Assembly: GCA_036872755.1 (NCBI GenBank)
Contig: JAVHNS010000003.1
Span: 3,596,001-3,660,000 of the forward strand
Origin: Orbilia blumenaviensis
Taxonomy: Eukaryota > Ascomycota > Orbiliomycetes > Orbiliales > Orbiliaceae
Direction: 5' to 3'
Length of the DNA stretch: 64,000 nucleotides
Part shown: positions 22,830 through 34,207 of the stretch, piece after piece
Layout: each line of letters begins with the position of its first letter
Position numbering within the stretch: position 1 is the stretch's first letter
Translations under genes and position numbers: made by a program
Notes under the pieces: model-generated
Databases searched by the model: none
What the model was told of the DNA's origin: nothing
Seen by the model: only the letters and a program-made list of their open reading frames with translations

Positions 22830-25115
22830 TTTTACAATGATACTCGGCGCGGACAAAACAAATTAGGCAGATATACAAGAAGAGGATATCACGTACGCTA
22901 TAGACTTTCAGGCTGAATATCGCGCGAAAAGGGGTTGGCCGGCCCGAAGTTACTCGCTCAAGCTTTTACATGGTACCAAAAACTAGTCTTGAGCTTGTTG
23001 GAAATTTAAATATTTTCCGTAGCAGATATACGGTAGAGATGAGTTGTCGACCTCTAGCCTGTGGTTTTTTCGGAGAGGGCGCCATTGAGCCAATGGCCAA
23101 AGAAATTCTGATTATCATGTAGGAGTTGCGCTCCTGGGCTGGAGGGTTAATGCTGACGGTCAGGCAGTGCAGTGGCACAAAAGGTAGAAAGAGTATGGGA
23201 TATGAACAACATCGTCGCGTTCGGCCGAACTATGGACACTGCCGATATTACAACGATTACCGAAACGAAGGCAGTCTGACGTTCTTACGACAAATGAATG
23301 CCAAGGTATGGTCCGGTAAGTTGCTGGCTAGGGCCCGTTCATGGTATTCCAACGGGGTTAAACGACGCCTTAACGGATAAACTTAAAGTAGCGAGGCACT
23401 CTGAAAATGGTGCAAAGTGTTACTTTATAGCCAGCGGCTCCTTGAATTATGCTAATAATCAGGCAGTAAGCCCTACGAGGTATTTATAAAGCTATATTAC
23501 AAAAGATTATGGGTTATAGCAATGTAATTAATAAGGGTACAGCGGTTAACGTTTTGGTGCCAACGCTGGTCCAGTCTTGGACCCATTCTGAAGGTAGAAA
23601 AAAGAAAATTAGATTTCTGACACCTTGATAATGAATATTCCAAAATGTATTAACATATTATAATTAATTATCCAATCGTGGTAATTTCCTTTGATGCTGT
23701 TTAATTGGTCTTGTGCTACACAATTGCTGGCTTGTTGATAGATTTGCTAGATGCTATCCTTGTTACAGTTAGCGCCGGGGGGCTGGCAATACACCTGTTT
23801 CGCTAACGGTAGCACGCGCAGAGTTGTTTGAGGGCTACTATAACGAGGTGTCAAGCCATGAAATTTAAAGCTGGCTCACCTTTCTCAAACGAGGCTGTTC
23901 AGATGCTGTTTTCTATGTTAAGATTTTAGCTTACAAATATGAGGCAGAGAAGCAATGGTACATATAATAATGTATTATCCCTAATCCAATAGAGCTATAG
24001 GGGCTGAAGTATATATGCAAATGATTATACTACTGTTCGTATCACCAGCGTTGATTCCTAACACGTTTAGTAATTTTGGATGGCCGGTTCTAGCTAGGGA
24101 CTCCGATTCGTATACGTAACAACACAATCTGTTTACCAATTTGTTCAGCTGCTCAAAGGATTAGATTGTTTTACCGAACTGCTCTCGTATGCATTTGTAC
24201 CGCCAAGAGCTCTTGTGACCGTAATGAATAAGTTCCATTCCTTTTAACCAATTCAGTTCTCCCGATCCGCGCGAATTCGACAATAGTCCGCGGCAAGAGT
24301 CGAGAGGCTGAAAGAAATTGGTTTTTGGGCGAAAGGCTGCATAGCTTGTGTATTCCGAAGTGCGGGCCAATCGGACGCTATCAAGTTCGTTTGAAGTTTC
24401 ACTTGGCATTTGGGACGATATGCATGGTCTTCAGTAATTTGTCGGATAAAAACGCTACAATTAAGTTAATTCCTTTGTGCATTCATTCCTATATGAACTC
24501 ATTCCTAAGTAAATTTCTACCTGTGCGCGAAGCTTCGGGGATCGAATGGAGCGTATATGCGTATGCTGAGACTGTTTTTTTACAGTAGGAATCTCGGAAA
24601 TGTTGAAAAGGGGTGAGGGTGAGGGGCAATGGCTTATTCCTATGTGCGAAGCCAAGTGCTGTCCACTGTCACATACGGCTCAGCTACAGCCAATCTCCAT
24701 TCACTAGAGTGAAATACTGAAGGTATGGCCTTTGATCAAGCCTAGAAGATGTTGTGAAGCCTCCCTTGTTGTTTCTCGGGTCATGTGGGCGGTACGGGGC
24801 CCTCCAAATGCGTGAGATGACCCATTAATAGCCAGCAGTGGGACGGGCTGAACTTATTGGACGGCTCGATTGGATACGGCATCCATCGACAGAGGTCTGG
24901 GCGCGCATAGGAATACCATGGTCTGATATGAATCGCCCTTCCAAAGAAGCAAAGCAAACGAATTGGTCTAGAATATATGGAAGTAATGCAGTTATCACGT
25001 AATTTTATTGTTCCTAGGGACTAGGCCAAGTTATCCTTAAAGCTGAAGTTTATGCCGAGGTGCGGGATACAAACATGTTTAGATAGACCTTTCAATCAAT
25101 TTGAGGTCTGAGGTC
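22830..25115. other. Intergenic, no supported gene
   Basis: About 2.3 kb. ORFs at 23126-23380 and 24325-24588 have no recognisable motif. A diverged copy of a short dispersed repeat lies at about 23371-23470 (listed separately). The right end is the upstream region of the large GTPase fusion gene. Confidence 0.5.
23371..23470 (+). repeat. Dispersed repeat, copy 1 (pairs with 29305-29400)
   Basis: Contains the phrase TTAAAGTAGCGAGG, then CTCTGAA, ATGGYGCAAAGTRTTAC and TTATA. The same ordered phrases occur at 29305-29400 in the same orientation with mostly transition differences. The copies are too short and diverged to name the parent element. Confidence 0.6.
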
Positions 25116-25123
25116 TATAAATA
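25116..25123 (+). promoter_or_regulatory. TATA box of the stonustoxin-like/GTPase gene
   Basis: TATAAATA about 115 nt upstream of the start codon at 25237. Confidence 0.5.
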
Positions 25124-25236
25124 CAGAACCTATTCACCTCCCCGCTGTTCGTCATCCGTGAGCAGATACACTAACAATTCTAAAAATATCGGGGATCATA
25201 TACTTTGTTATCTTTTTACAATATATTGAAGACAAA

Positions 25237-28200
25237 ATGGCTTTATCCAACGAAACAGTTATCACACGACCTGCACTCGGGCAGGATGTCCAACTCGGCA
25301 TGTTGTACGATGTTCGCACCTCGAACTTCTTCGCTGGCCTCTCACTTTGGAAGAACGACGTCGTGAATGCCAAGCAAAATATCGACGACGAAAAAATTCA
25401 AAATGCCGATTTCGAATTCTCTTACTCTCTCGAAGAATCGCGCAAGAAGAGTTCGCTCAACGTTGAAGGATCCTTGAGTCTCGACCTGAAGATTTTGAGC
25501 GCCACAGGCTCGGCCAAGTACCTTAATGACACCAAGTCAAGCGCTTATGAAGCCCGTGTCGATGTCTCCTGCAACATGGTGCGCCGCACTCGCCGTATCC
25601 CACAGGAGACTCTTGCATCTATGACGTACGAAAAGTACCTCGACGATTCCCGTTATACGCACTTCGTTGGCGAAGTCGTTGAGGGTGGAAGCGCTACCCT
25701 TAGCTTTGCTCAGTCCTGTTCATCAGCTGAGGAGGCCATGGAACTCACCGGCGAGCTCAAGGTGGCGATGGTGAAAATCCCCTTGTCAGTGGATGCAAAA
25801 GTGGAATTCTCGAAAGAGGAGCAATCCAAGTTTGAGAATGTAAAGGTCTCATATAGTGGTGCAATAGCCGAAAAAGTTGTCAGCCTCGAAGACGCCCTCC
25901 GCGTCGCTGGAGAGATGCCTGAAAAGTTGAAGAAACAAATGAACACGCTCAGTTACACGCTTTTGCCACTCACCTTGCTCGACAGCAAGGTAAATAGACT
26001 CATCCGCTCTATTGATACCGGGTTGGTTATAAAAACAGCTGCGGCTCTCAAGGCCGGCACCGAAGCAGGCCTCAAGCTGAAGGATCTGGTGAAAGAAGAA
26101 ATTTTCCAAAAGAAGTTTCCTGCCATAAAGCGTCAGATCTCAAACTTCGCGGACGCCTTTTCCGCAGCTGAAACCGAGTTTACCAAGACCGCGCGCCGTC
26201 TTTTGCCTGAACTGCGGGATGGCTCGACGGACGAGAATGCAAAAATAACAGAGCTTCAAGCGGCTGCCGCCCTCTTCCAGCGACGTACTGAATATGCCGA
26301 AAGGTTTATCCGCCGCAAGTGGGCTGAAGCTACTGTACTTCGAGAAACGGTCGCGACGCTACTGGCCGCCGAATTTGAGAATCACCTTGATGGATTCACA
26401 ACACGATCTCTAATCGATGGGACCCCCAGGTTGCTGTTATCATTTGGAGGTCCCTCGATCGGGTGTGCCAATCACCCGCTACAGGCAAGCATCGAGTCTG
26501 GATCTTCTGACGGTGGCGGCGCTACGGTTTCCAAGAACGGCGCTAAAGATGATGATGATTCTGAAGATGACGAGGACGAAGAATGGTTTGAAGATCAGCA
26601 AATTATCGCCAACATTAGGAAGTCCTGTGCGGATCTTCGCCAGCAGCGCTTGGTCAAAATCCCGGGCATTACTATCACTTTCGCAGTGGCAAGTATCGAC
26701 AAGGCGTATCGCCCGGGAAAAAACAAGAAGACCAGGACCAATGTCGGCGATATTGTGCTGGACAACGAGGGCAAACTACTCATAGTTACTGGAATGCTCC
26801 CTAAGGCCCCTGCGGCCCCGGAATTGACTGTCGAAGGTCAAACAATCACAGTAGCTTGGCATCAGGAGCGCCAGGAAGCCGATCTCCTAGCTATTCCAAC
26901 GACAGGCTACTCGGTCAAATATCGCCGTCTACTCAATCGTTCCAAGGACGGTGCCTTCCCTCGCGCGAGCGAGAACGAGCTCTTCACTGAAGTAAGCTGC
27001 ACAGATTCCCAAACAAAGATGATACTTAGCTCCCTGTCCGATGACTGCGACTACGAAGTGGCACTTAGTGTCCATACAATCGTTGGAGCTTCAAGATGGA
27101 GCTTATATGTTGTGGGCCGCACAGCGAAGCAGACAACCGTAGCTTCTGAGATTGTCGATTTCTTCAAGAGTAATAGAGCTACTCTTGAGAAGCCGGAGAA
27201 ACCGGAAAACAAGCCTTGGGACTTAGACGTACCTAAAAATGCAAATAGCAAACAGACACTCTTCCTGGGTCTCACTGAGATTGCTCAATGTCCATGCACA
27301 GATAAACGATTCGCAGGTAAAGTTGCAGTTAGAATCGTCGACGTCGCAGCCGAATTCAAACCCGAAATCAAGGCAGCACTCTCTCGAGACGAAAAAAACA
27401 CCATAGTGGTCTTGTTCACAGGTACCAGCGGTCACGGCAAGAGCACCGAAATCAACGCCTTTATTTCGTATCTTTTAGGGGGTCAAATTCATGACCAGGT
27501 ACGCATAATGGTCGTTGACGATCGCGGAGCCAAGCAGGCCGCCTCAGTCACGCAAATTGTCACCTGCTTTCGCATTCGACCGTTCTCGTCTCTTTTCCAG
27601 GGTAAAACGCTTCTCGTCGTCGACACCCCGGGTTACGGCGACCCTCGAGACATCGAAGCCTATGAATTTGTCACAGCAGCCATGTCTGACTTCTTCAAGA
27701 CAGTCAGCCATGTCAACTCCATAATTTTCACTTGTCGTGCCAATGAGGTGCGCACCACGTTTCTGAAGCCTGTTTCGAGTTATGTCTTCTCGTTATTCGC
27801 CAAGAACGTTCATAGCTGCCTGCGCACTGTTTACACTTTCAGCGATGCTGGAGCCCCACCTGCTCGTACCGCCCTCACCGAGCTTGGATGGCCGGTCGAG
27901 AACGGCGAAATCTTCGTAAACAACAGCACGTTTACTCAGAACCTAGACGGAAGCGAGAACGACGCCGTAGTTCGTGAGAGTTGGCTTCAGACGATTAGAG
28001 GTCAATACTTAATCATGCAAATGCTTCTGCGCATGACACCTGTACCAACAGAAAAAAGCGCCCAAGTGACACAGAAAAGAATATTGCTAGAGCAAAGGTG
28101 CCAGCTCGCCGAGAAGAAGATTCTGCGCACCGCGAATAGAGGTCAGAATCTCATCTCTGGGTTGAACGCACTCGCTAGCGTGGTTAGAGCCGCCCCGAGC

Positions 28201-28932
28201 CAAAAAATCGAGGTGAAAGAGCACAGGTCGGTCAAGAAGGCCCTGCCGGACGGCAAGTACATTGTCGAGACAGAAGTCTTTTCCACGTGGTTTGTACCCG
28301 AGGATATGATCAAACACTGGAACGCCCAAAATAATACGCTCGAGGCTGCCCTCCTCACTGCCATGGATAGCTATCTCAAGCTCCAAGAGGAACTCCGAAA
28401 TGATATTCTCGAGTTGGCTAAACTAAGTGAAGAGCTGACTAGCACGGCGCTGCTCCACGACCCAGCCGGCCTCATTAGCTACATAGACACGCTGATTCAA
28501 AGTGCGCGGGCATCAGGCGCCCCAAATGAGCAAGTAGCCCAACTGAGCACGGCCAGGAACACGCTCATCCTTGTGCGCGAGGTCCAGGGTAAGGGAGAAG
28601 GGGCAACACGGGACTCCGGAATTCTTCTCGACGTTATTGGTGCCGTGCGCCAGGAGATGGGTCAAAGGATAAAGCTCTCGGCCAACGAGCGTGCAAAAGA
28701 GGAGGAGAAGGCGTGCAACCTCTACAACGAACTTCGCGAGAGGCTCCCTGCTGAGATACGTGACAAGGCACCCGCCCAACTTAGAAAAGAAAACACGTTC
28801 TCGAGAGGTGCGCTTTATCCTGAGAATTTGGAGGCAATCGTCAAGCTGGTAGGGGTTGTATTGAAAGATGGCGGTGTAGTGGCGGCGCTTTACGCAGACT
28901 CGTTAGGAAGCGGTGAGGAGGCTGATGATTGA
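25237..28932 (+). CDS. Stonustoxin-like (MACPF-fold) protein fused to FN3 and a P-loop GTPase
   Basis: One uninterrupted ORF of 1231 aa. Residues 1 to about 270 match the start of the stonustoxin/verrucotoxin family, a divergent branch of the MACPF/CDC pore-forming superfamily: PALGQDVQLGMLYDVRTSNF, a GLSLW segment, then SLNVEGSLSLDLK and SATGSAKYLNDTKSS. About 270-400 is helical and about 400-520 corresponds to the family's thioredoxin-like part, interrupted by an acidic run at 437-449. Residues 523-625 look like a fibronectin type III domain (ITVAWHQE, TGYSVKYRR). A TRAFAC-type GTPase follows with a P-loop GTSGHGKST (729-737) and G3 motif DTPG (796-799), then a helical C-terminus. No signal peptide, so it is probably cytosolic. 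Fish relatives end in PRY-SPRY instead. Intronless and of higher GC than its flanks. Function unknown; defence or membrane remodelling is inference. Confidence 0.85.
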   Translation: MALSNETVITRPALGQDVQLGMLYDVRTSNFFAGLSLWKNDVVNAKQNIDDEKIQNADFEFSYSLEESRKKSSLNVEGSLSLDLKILSATGSAKYLNDTKSSAYEARVDVSCNMVRRTRRIPQETLASMTYEKYLDDSRYTHFVGEVVEGGSATLSFAQSCSSAEEAMELTGELKVAMVKIPLSVDAKVEFSKEEQSKFENVKVSYSGAIAEKVVSLEDALRVAGEMPEKLKKQMNTLSYTLLPLTLLDSKVNRLIRSIDTGLVIKTAAALKAGTEAGLKLKDLVKEEIFQKKFPAIKRQISNFADAFSAAETEFTKTARRLLPELRDGSTDENAKITELQAAAALFQRRTEYAERFIRRKWAEATVLRETVATLLAAEFENHLDGFTTRSLIDGTPRLLLSFGGPSIGCANHPLQASIESGSSDGGGATVSKNGAKDDDDSEDDEDEEWFEDQQIIANIRKSCADLRQQRLVKIPGITITFAVASIDKAYRPGKNKKTRTNVGDIVLDNEGKLLIVTGMLPKAPAAPELTVEGQTITVAWHQERQEADLLAIPTTGYSVKYRRLLNRSKDGAFPRASENELFTEVSCTDSQTKMILSSLSDDCDYEVALSVHTIVGASRWSLYVVGRTAKQTTVASEIVDFFKSNRATLEKPEKPENKPWDLDVPKNANSKQTLFLGLTEIAQCPCTDKRFAGKVAVRIVDVAAEFKPEIKAALSRDEKNTIVVLFTGTSGHGKSTEINAFISYLLGGQIHDQVRIMVVDDRGAKQAASVTQIVTCFRIRPFSSLFQGKTLLVVDTPGYGDPRDIEAYEFVTAAMSDFFKTVSHVNSIIFTCRANEVRTTFLKPVSSYVFSLFAKNVHSCLRTVYTFSDAGAPPARTALTELGWPVENGEIFVNNSTFTQNLDGSENDAVVRESWLQTIRGQYLIMQMLLRMTPVPTEKSAQVTQKRILLEQRCQLAEKKILRTANRGQNLISGLNALASVVRAAPSQKIEVKEHRSVKKALPDGKYIVETEVFSTWFVPEDMIKHWNAQNNTLEAALLTAMDSYLKLQEELRNDILELAKLSEELTSTALLHDPAGLISYIDTLIQSARASGAPNEQVAQLSTARNTLILVREVQGKGEGATRDSGILLDVIGAVRQEMGQRIKLSANERAKEEEKACNLYNELRERLPAEIRDKAPAQLRKENTFSRGALYPENLEAIVKLVGVVLKDGGVVAALYADSLGSGEEADD

Positions 28933-30106
28933 TTGTTATTTTTTTATTATTACTTGATTATGTGAAGAGAGATTTCTTCAAATCTGGATTCTTTTAGCCC
29001 TTTTTTTGATAGTCAAAAATGGTATATGAATTTCGGAATTTTGAACCTCCAAGTTATATATTCAATACTACAAGGCTGTAGAATGGTCTTTATAAAACTA
29101 CTAGATAAAGAATTGGTCTATTAGTAGTTCAAAAAACAAAGTAAACGATTCAGAATGAATATTTAATATCTGAGAATAGGACTCCCTTTTGAATTTGTTT
29201 TATAAACAGTTTTTAGTATATTGATTTTGGTTTAATTCGATACTTGTTAAGGGTTTTGTGTGTTGAACTAATTACAAAGAAAAACTTATCAACCTTCCAC
29301 CAGGGTTAGGCGCCGCCTTGATAAATAAATTTAAAGTAGCGAGGTACTCTGAATTCATGAAAATGGCGCAAAGTATTACCTTATAACCCGTTGCGCCTGA
29401 TGATATACCCCACAACCCTCACCTATAAAAAAGCAAAATCACATCAGCATTCTCTACCTAATATTGTACCCTGGAGAGTATCAGCAGTATTTATTTATGT
29501 CCCTCTCTTGGTATTGAACATTATTTCTCCACGGTGGCGCCATGACTGCCATACTGGAGGTGGCCCGACTCAACTCTAAAAATACACAAGTCAACACTGA
29601 AGTATGAGGCCGGGCTGCATGTAGGCGAGGCTTGGTACCCTCTCTTTGCCAGGTCGGCTGTAATGTTTGCTCTAATCAAGTATCATTGCGCGAATCTAAC
29701 GATTTGGATTTAGGCGACGTTACGTTGCACAACGCACAGTTCCCAAGGTGTTAGTTAGCGGCCAATTATGTTCCAATATGTTCCATGCAGAGAACAAAGC
29801 GAGTTAGGTAATTCGCCTAACCAGGGTTTGTCCTGCACTGTGATGTTTTCGGGTGCAAATAGCTGGTGTAACAGGGTCTGCTTGCAAGAATGTGTTCAGC
29901 TATATGCGTATATGCTTGATTGGAAACTTAGGTCTAGAGAATCGATTTAGAGGTTATATAAACTGCTCGAATGTGCCTCATGGTATTATCTTGAATCGAC
30001 CATCCTTCCTTTTACAGTCACAGTTTATTAACCGATATTTCGTGCATCTTTTTTGCTTCCATATTCAATCTCTAGATATATATTTGTTGTAATTCCCTAA
30101 CAACTC
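28933..30106. other. Intergenic, no gene seen
   Basis: About 1.2 kb, AT-rich just after the GTPase fusion stop (3' UTR). It contains the second copy of a dispersed repeat (29305-29400). ORFs at 29391-29579 and 29768-30092 carry no motif. Confidence 0.55.
29305..29400 (+). repeat. Dispersed repeat, copy 2 (pairs with 23371-23470)
   Basis: Shares TTAAAGTAGCGAGG and AAAGTATTAC-type phrases, in the same order and orientation, with the copy 6 kb upstream. The GTPase fusion gene lies between the two copies. Confidence 0.6.
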
Positions 30107-31409
30107 ATGATGAAATTCTTATCGGCTTTTGGCGCAGCCGCCTGCATTGCGCCACTCGCATTCGCAAAACCCGTCCCAGATAGTCTCGATAAACTGATGA
30201 ACCGCGGTGTGAATGTCTGCAAAGATGTCCAGCTCGTTGTCAGCATTTTGAAGCTCAATAAGGCAACACCGTTTTGTAGTACTTTCTTGGGTATCAAGAC
30301 TCAAACCGTCTCCTCGACTAGGTCTTTGACAGCCCTCGCTACTACAACTATCACTGAAGATGTCTTTCTTACTAGTACCGAAACAGTCCAGACTCAGTAA
30401 GAGCCCGTTTATATATCATGTCGTCCAAAATATGATCTGGTTTTAACATTCGCAATGGATAGAATTCTAACTTTCACGAATACTCTCACCGACGCTACTG
30501 TGCCTACTACGGTAGCCACCGAGGTGGTGCCGTCTGTCATAGTTCAAACTATCACTGTTACTCCCGATCCTTCTATCATCTATACTACCACTTACACCAC
30601 TCCAGCTGGTGTCGGCGTTCGATCTGTTGCTATCGAAGAAAGAGGGATCAATTTGGCCCTTCCACCTTTTGTGACAAAATATGCCTCCTCTGCGATCTCT
30701 AAGGCATGCAGCTGCCTCGCCCTCCCAACTCCAACCACAACTACCACTGTTGAGGTTGTTCAGAGCAGCACAATCATGTCTACCGTTACTGAAACTCATA
30801 TCATTGCTGTCCCCGCTACCCTTACTCTCACTACAACTGAGATTATCAAGGCCACCGCCTTTAATCCAAAGACTATCACCACTACTAGCGTCTCTACAAG
30901 CTACTCTACAACCACTCTCCCAAAAATCACGACCACTCAGACAGTTTCCATTCCATTCAAGACACCATACTGCGTTAGAATCCTGCAAGATAAAAAGCTT
31001 GTATACTGGCAGAATATTATCTCCCCGGCTGGTCGAACTTATTATGCAATCGGAAGACCCAGCATGCCGCGAGGAGACGAAGGTCTCAGCTTGTGCTGCC
31101 AGGCGTGTTATGATTCGCCAAACTGTAGCTTGTGGAAGTAAGTTCCCTCCAAAGATTCTGAAAAGTCTCATCCTCAGGCAGTCTGTAAAAACCACGGGTT
31201 CTAATTTGGAAAGTTATTTTAACAACGCAAGCGGAGCTTACTGCGAGCTTGTTGGCTCCGTTACATCCTACCAAACCAATGTTTCCAGTACCTGTCCAAG
31301 GGGAATCCCAACCGACGCAAATGTAGTGGGTACTGGAACTGACATCGTTAGCACCGATTCTGGATACTATAGTGCTGGCATTGGTCCATGCTTTAAAGGG
31401 GACCTGTGA
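30107..31409 (+). CDS. Secreted Thr-rich protein with Cys-rich (PAN/apple-like) C-terminus
   Basis: Three exons: 30107-30396, 30463-31137 and 31178-31409. They total 1197 nt and encode 398 aa. The second intron is only 40 nt (GTAAGT to CTCAG). Either of two adjacent Met codons can start; both give a signal peptide (FLSAFGAAACIAPLAFA). The central 200 residues are Thr/Ser/Val-rich with few charges (for example TTTTTVEVVQSSTIMSTVTE), likely heavily O-glycosylated. The C-terminal part of about 110 residues carries a Cys set: PYCVRIL, CCQACYDSPNCSLWK, YCELVG, CPRG and GPCFKGDL. The spacing resembles the PAN/apple-like domains of fungal secreted proteins, where CC-x2-C followed by C-x-LW-K is usual. 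A mucin-like stalk with a binding head suggests a surface protein; the ligand is unknown. Confidence 0.82.
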
Positions 31410-32189
31410 TTTATGAAAGAGAAACATGCATTTTTTTGTTTTACTAAGATTGCTGCCCTCAAGCCCACGGACCAGTAGGTTGCAAAGAAACACGCCTAGT
31501 CCCCAGGTTGAAAGGGAATTAGGCTTATCATAATGAACAATTAGAGTATTACTAGAACGTTTATAACATTTCATTATCAAGAAAAAACATGCTAATAATT
31601 GATTGACTTGTATAAGAGATCCTTGATGTGGTTTGCGCATGATGCTCTTGAGCATTGGACGTGTATGCAGAATACTCGTAAGGCTGGAATATTTATATAT
31701 GTATGGCATCAGTGCGCACGGCACATGGAATACAGCATATATAGCGGCAGCGGTATCACTCTCACTCCCATCAGCACCTCTAGAAGAAATATGAAGGGTT
31801 TGGGACCTAGCGACAGAGCTCTATCGGGCCTACGGGGTATTCGTTGCCGGAACAAGGCACTGGCTCCAAATTTGCACCCAGAATCAAGTCGAGATCCTAC
31901 AATAAAAATTAAATTAGCTCTAGCACTGGATGCATTAGTCTGTCACTAAAATTCAACAAGCCCCTAGGGAATATCTATCGTCCAAATCAAACACTGGCTC
32001 CAAATTTACACATATAAGCAAGCTGAAATTTTGGAATAAAAATGTCGCCTAGAAAAGCGGTCACAGCAACAACCTGATGCATTATAATCTGCGGTGTTAG
32101 AATTTCCCTTTATTCGAAGACAGAATATAATCGAAATTTCTGAGGAATAGCGCTTTCGAATATTTTTGCGATGTATTCATTCGTTGTTT
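31410..32189. other. Intergenic between convergent genes, with repeat fragments
   Basis: About 780 bp containing the 3' ends of two convergent genes plus two diverged fragments of the CACTGGYTCCAA repeat family (31838-32060, listed separately). ORFs here are non-coding by context. Confidence 0.5.
31838..32060 (+). repeat. Two tandem fragments of the CACTGGTTCCAA repeat family
   Basis: Phrases GCACTGGCTCCAAATTTGCAC (31857 on) and ACACTGGCTCCAAATTTACACATATAAGC (31990 on) each precede AATAAAAAT and a shared GATGCATTA. They resemble the repeats at 36357, 41879, 43417, 44877 and 54826, whose start reads TTGCAAGAACCAGGCACTGG. This places a relic of the AT-block repeat family inside the gene-bearing part. 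Confidence 0.5.
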
Positions 32190-33881
32190 CTAATTGTCTT
32201 CTCTATTAAGCCAACTTTCAAGGTCCGGGATTAGTGTGTTAGGTCGGTCCGCGCCCATTACACTTTTTTGCAGGATAAACATATGATCTTGCCTAACCCA
32301 GCGGCGAAGAAGTTCTTTTTCTCTGTCGCTCATTTTCTCTTCATTAAGCCGGTACGTTGCCGGAGGCGAGGAACGCCAGGTGAGAAAACCCAACCCATTA
32401 CGCCAAACTCTTCGCAATACGCTCAAGGGTCCTGAAAATGGGAGCTCCCAAAACCATACTGTAGGCTCTTGATCATCCGGCGTTAGTGTTCCAATTTGCG
32501 AGGTTGGATTTGAGGCTAGCATTGGCTGAACGTTCCTGAGGAGTGGACATGGAGGAAGCTTCCGGTCAACCAATTTCGGGTCAAGCGGTGAGTCATCAGA
32601 TGTCCTGAGCCACTCTAAAAACCGAACAGTTGAATGCATTTTTTCGTTCAAGACGGACTTATCCGTATGCCTTTGCAGATCCTGTGGGGCTATTTCTTCG
32701 AGCCCGAGAGCGGTCCAGAATTGGGCACCAGGCTTCCGTTCTCGAAATCCACCGAGCCGATAAAATGCGGTTACGGGATTTTGAACCAAAGGATCAGCTA
32801 AGATGTAGCACAGTCAATATATTTCTCAGGAAATATATGCTGGCAGGAGAAGGGTAGATTTAATTACTTACGGGAGTTAAGTACCCAGCCTTTGAGGCGG
32901 GGCTCAGGCTTCCAGAAATTGTCGTAGTCGAAGCCAATGGAGTTTTCAAGTTTAGCTATGACCCACACTAGCGCAAAATGCGCAAGAGACTCGCACTCGT
33001 TCCCACCCCCAATGTCAGCGTGATATCCTTGGAACCAGCATTGCTCGAGTTTGGAAATAGGAGGATGCGTCGCCCCGGGGGGGCGCCTCCATACGAGGGG
33101 GTGAAAGTGGTATCGGTGCTCGTGGAGCGAGAGTGCTTGAATTGCATGTTCGATCCCGTCACAAAGGTCCGAGTGAACAAAATTTGGGCCCCCAGGCCGG
33201 ACGAGGCCAAAGAAACGAGGCCACGGGATTCCGATCGAACTGACGGTATCCCATACAGCGCAGACCTTGATTCGGACTTTCAGAAGAGTAATATTGTTTC
33301 TCTCGCAGTAGGTCTCCGGTGTATTAAATTTTGCCAACCGCGCCCCGTGATCCCTCCAGCGCATGTAAACCTCGTCAAGGTAGAAAAGTCCAACCTTTTC
33401 TAGAAGGCCGACCTTGGTGATAAGGTCAGCAACGCATCTCACGATAAACGCCCCTCTCGAGAATCCAATGAGAATTATCTCGTCTCCAGCGTCCTGGACA
33501 TAGTTATGACATATGAAGGCGTACGCCTCTTTAACTTTCTCGTCGAGTCCTAGCATTTCGTCAGTTACTGGTGCCTTGCAATCTCTAGTTCTCAAAACCT
33601 CTTTCATGCGACCCACCAGCTCCGACGGCTTGATTCCAATAATGGAGAGAGTTAGCGGCGGTAGTACCAATCCCTGTTATATACAAGACAACCTGTCTGT
33701 AGTTTCCATCTATGGGCTTGATGCAGCGGGACATACGAGACACGTTTGTTAAGGCGTTGTTAGATGTGTGCCTCTCGTACCCCGCATTTCCCGTTCCGTC
33801 ACAGCAAACGATTATCCTCGTCGGCGCGACATCGGAATCCGCTCGAGGAGCCTGCGCCCACTGGGTCTGATAGTTTTCCAT
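32190..33881 (-). CDS. DUF2235 alpha/beta hydrolase (Tle1-like phospholipase family)
   Basis: Three exons on the minus strand: 33881-33617, 33549-32872 and 32797-32190. They total 1551 nt and encode 516 aa. The N-terminal strand RIIVCCDGTGN is the DUF2235 hallmark, followed by an oxyanion-side segment ending YITGIGTT and NQAVGAGLDEKVKEAYAFICHNY, which the first splice joins exactly. The nucleophile elbow is GFSRG with Ser119. Downstream VCAVWDTVSSIGIPW supplies the usual Asp region, and HxxxxxHPLVW plus CWFQGYHADIGGG the His region. The family (PF09994) includes bacterial type VI phospholipase effectors of the Tle1 group and many uncharacterised fungal cytosolic proteins. The catalytic set appears complete. 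No signal peptide. It is divergently paired with a second hydrolase-fold gene 326 bp away. Confidence 0.9.
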
Positions 33882-34207
33882 AGGTCTGGCGATGGTAGAA
33901 GAAGATGAACCCTGTTAAATAATATGAGGCTGTACAATTGCAGGATACAAGACAAGAGAATCGATTCTAAGTATTTCACCCAAATTACCCAGCCAGAGTA
34001 TCCAGCAAACAGATTGTGCTGCATGCATTTTGTTCAAAGAGTTACTTAGAGTCACGTGGCACGCTGAGTCTCCTGTGGGCGTGTGCATATATGTGTTGAC
34101 AGGATCTCATTTGCGTTCTGATATGAGCGAATTGCATTCCCCGCAACCTTTCCTTCACTTCTCGGCTATCTATAGACCCGCGCAGCCGGCGCTATATTGC
34201 AATCATC
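33882..34207. promoter_or_regulatory. Shared divergent promoter of the two hydrolase genes
   Basis: A 326-bp gap between start codons at 33881 (-) and 34208 (+). It must serve both genes. On the plus side an ATCTATAGACCCG stretch near 34166 could act as core promoter. No specific operator was identified. Confidence 0.5.

Noticed and set aside
30467..31195. 242-codon minus-strand ORF opposite the Thr-rich secreted protein
   Set aside because: Open only because Thr/Ser codons lack minus-strand stops; it crosses a well-supported splice site.
33585..33670. Overlapping frames suggesting a frameshift in the DUF2235 gene
   Set aside because: A 67-nt intron (33616-33550) joins the two frames and recreates the conserved sequence.
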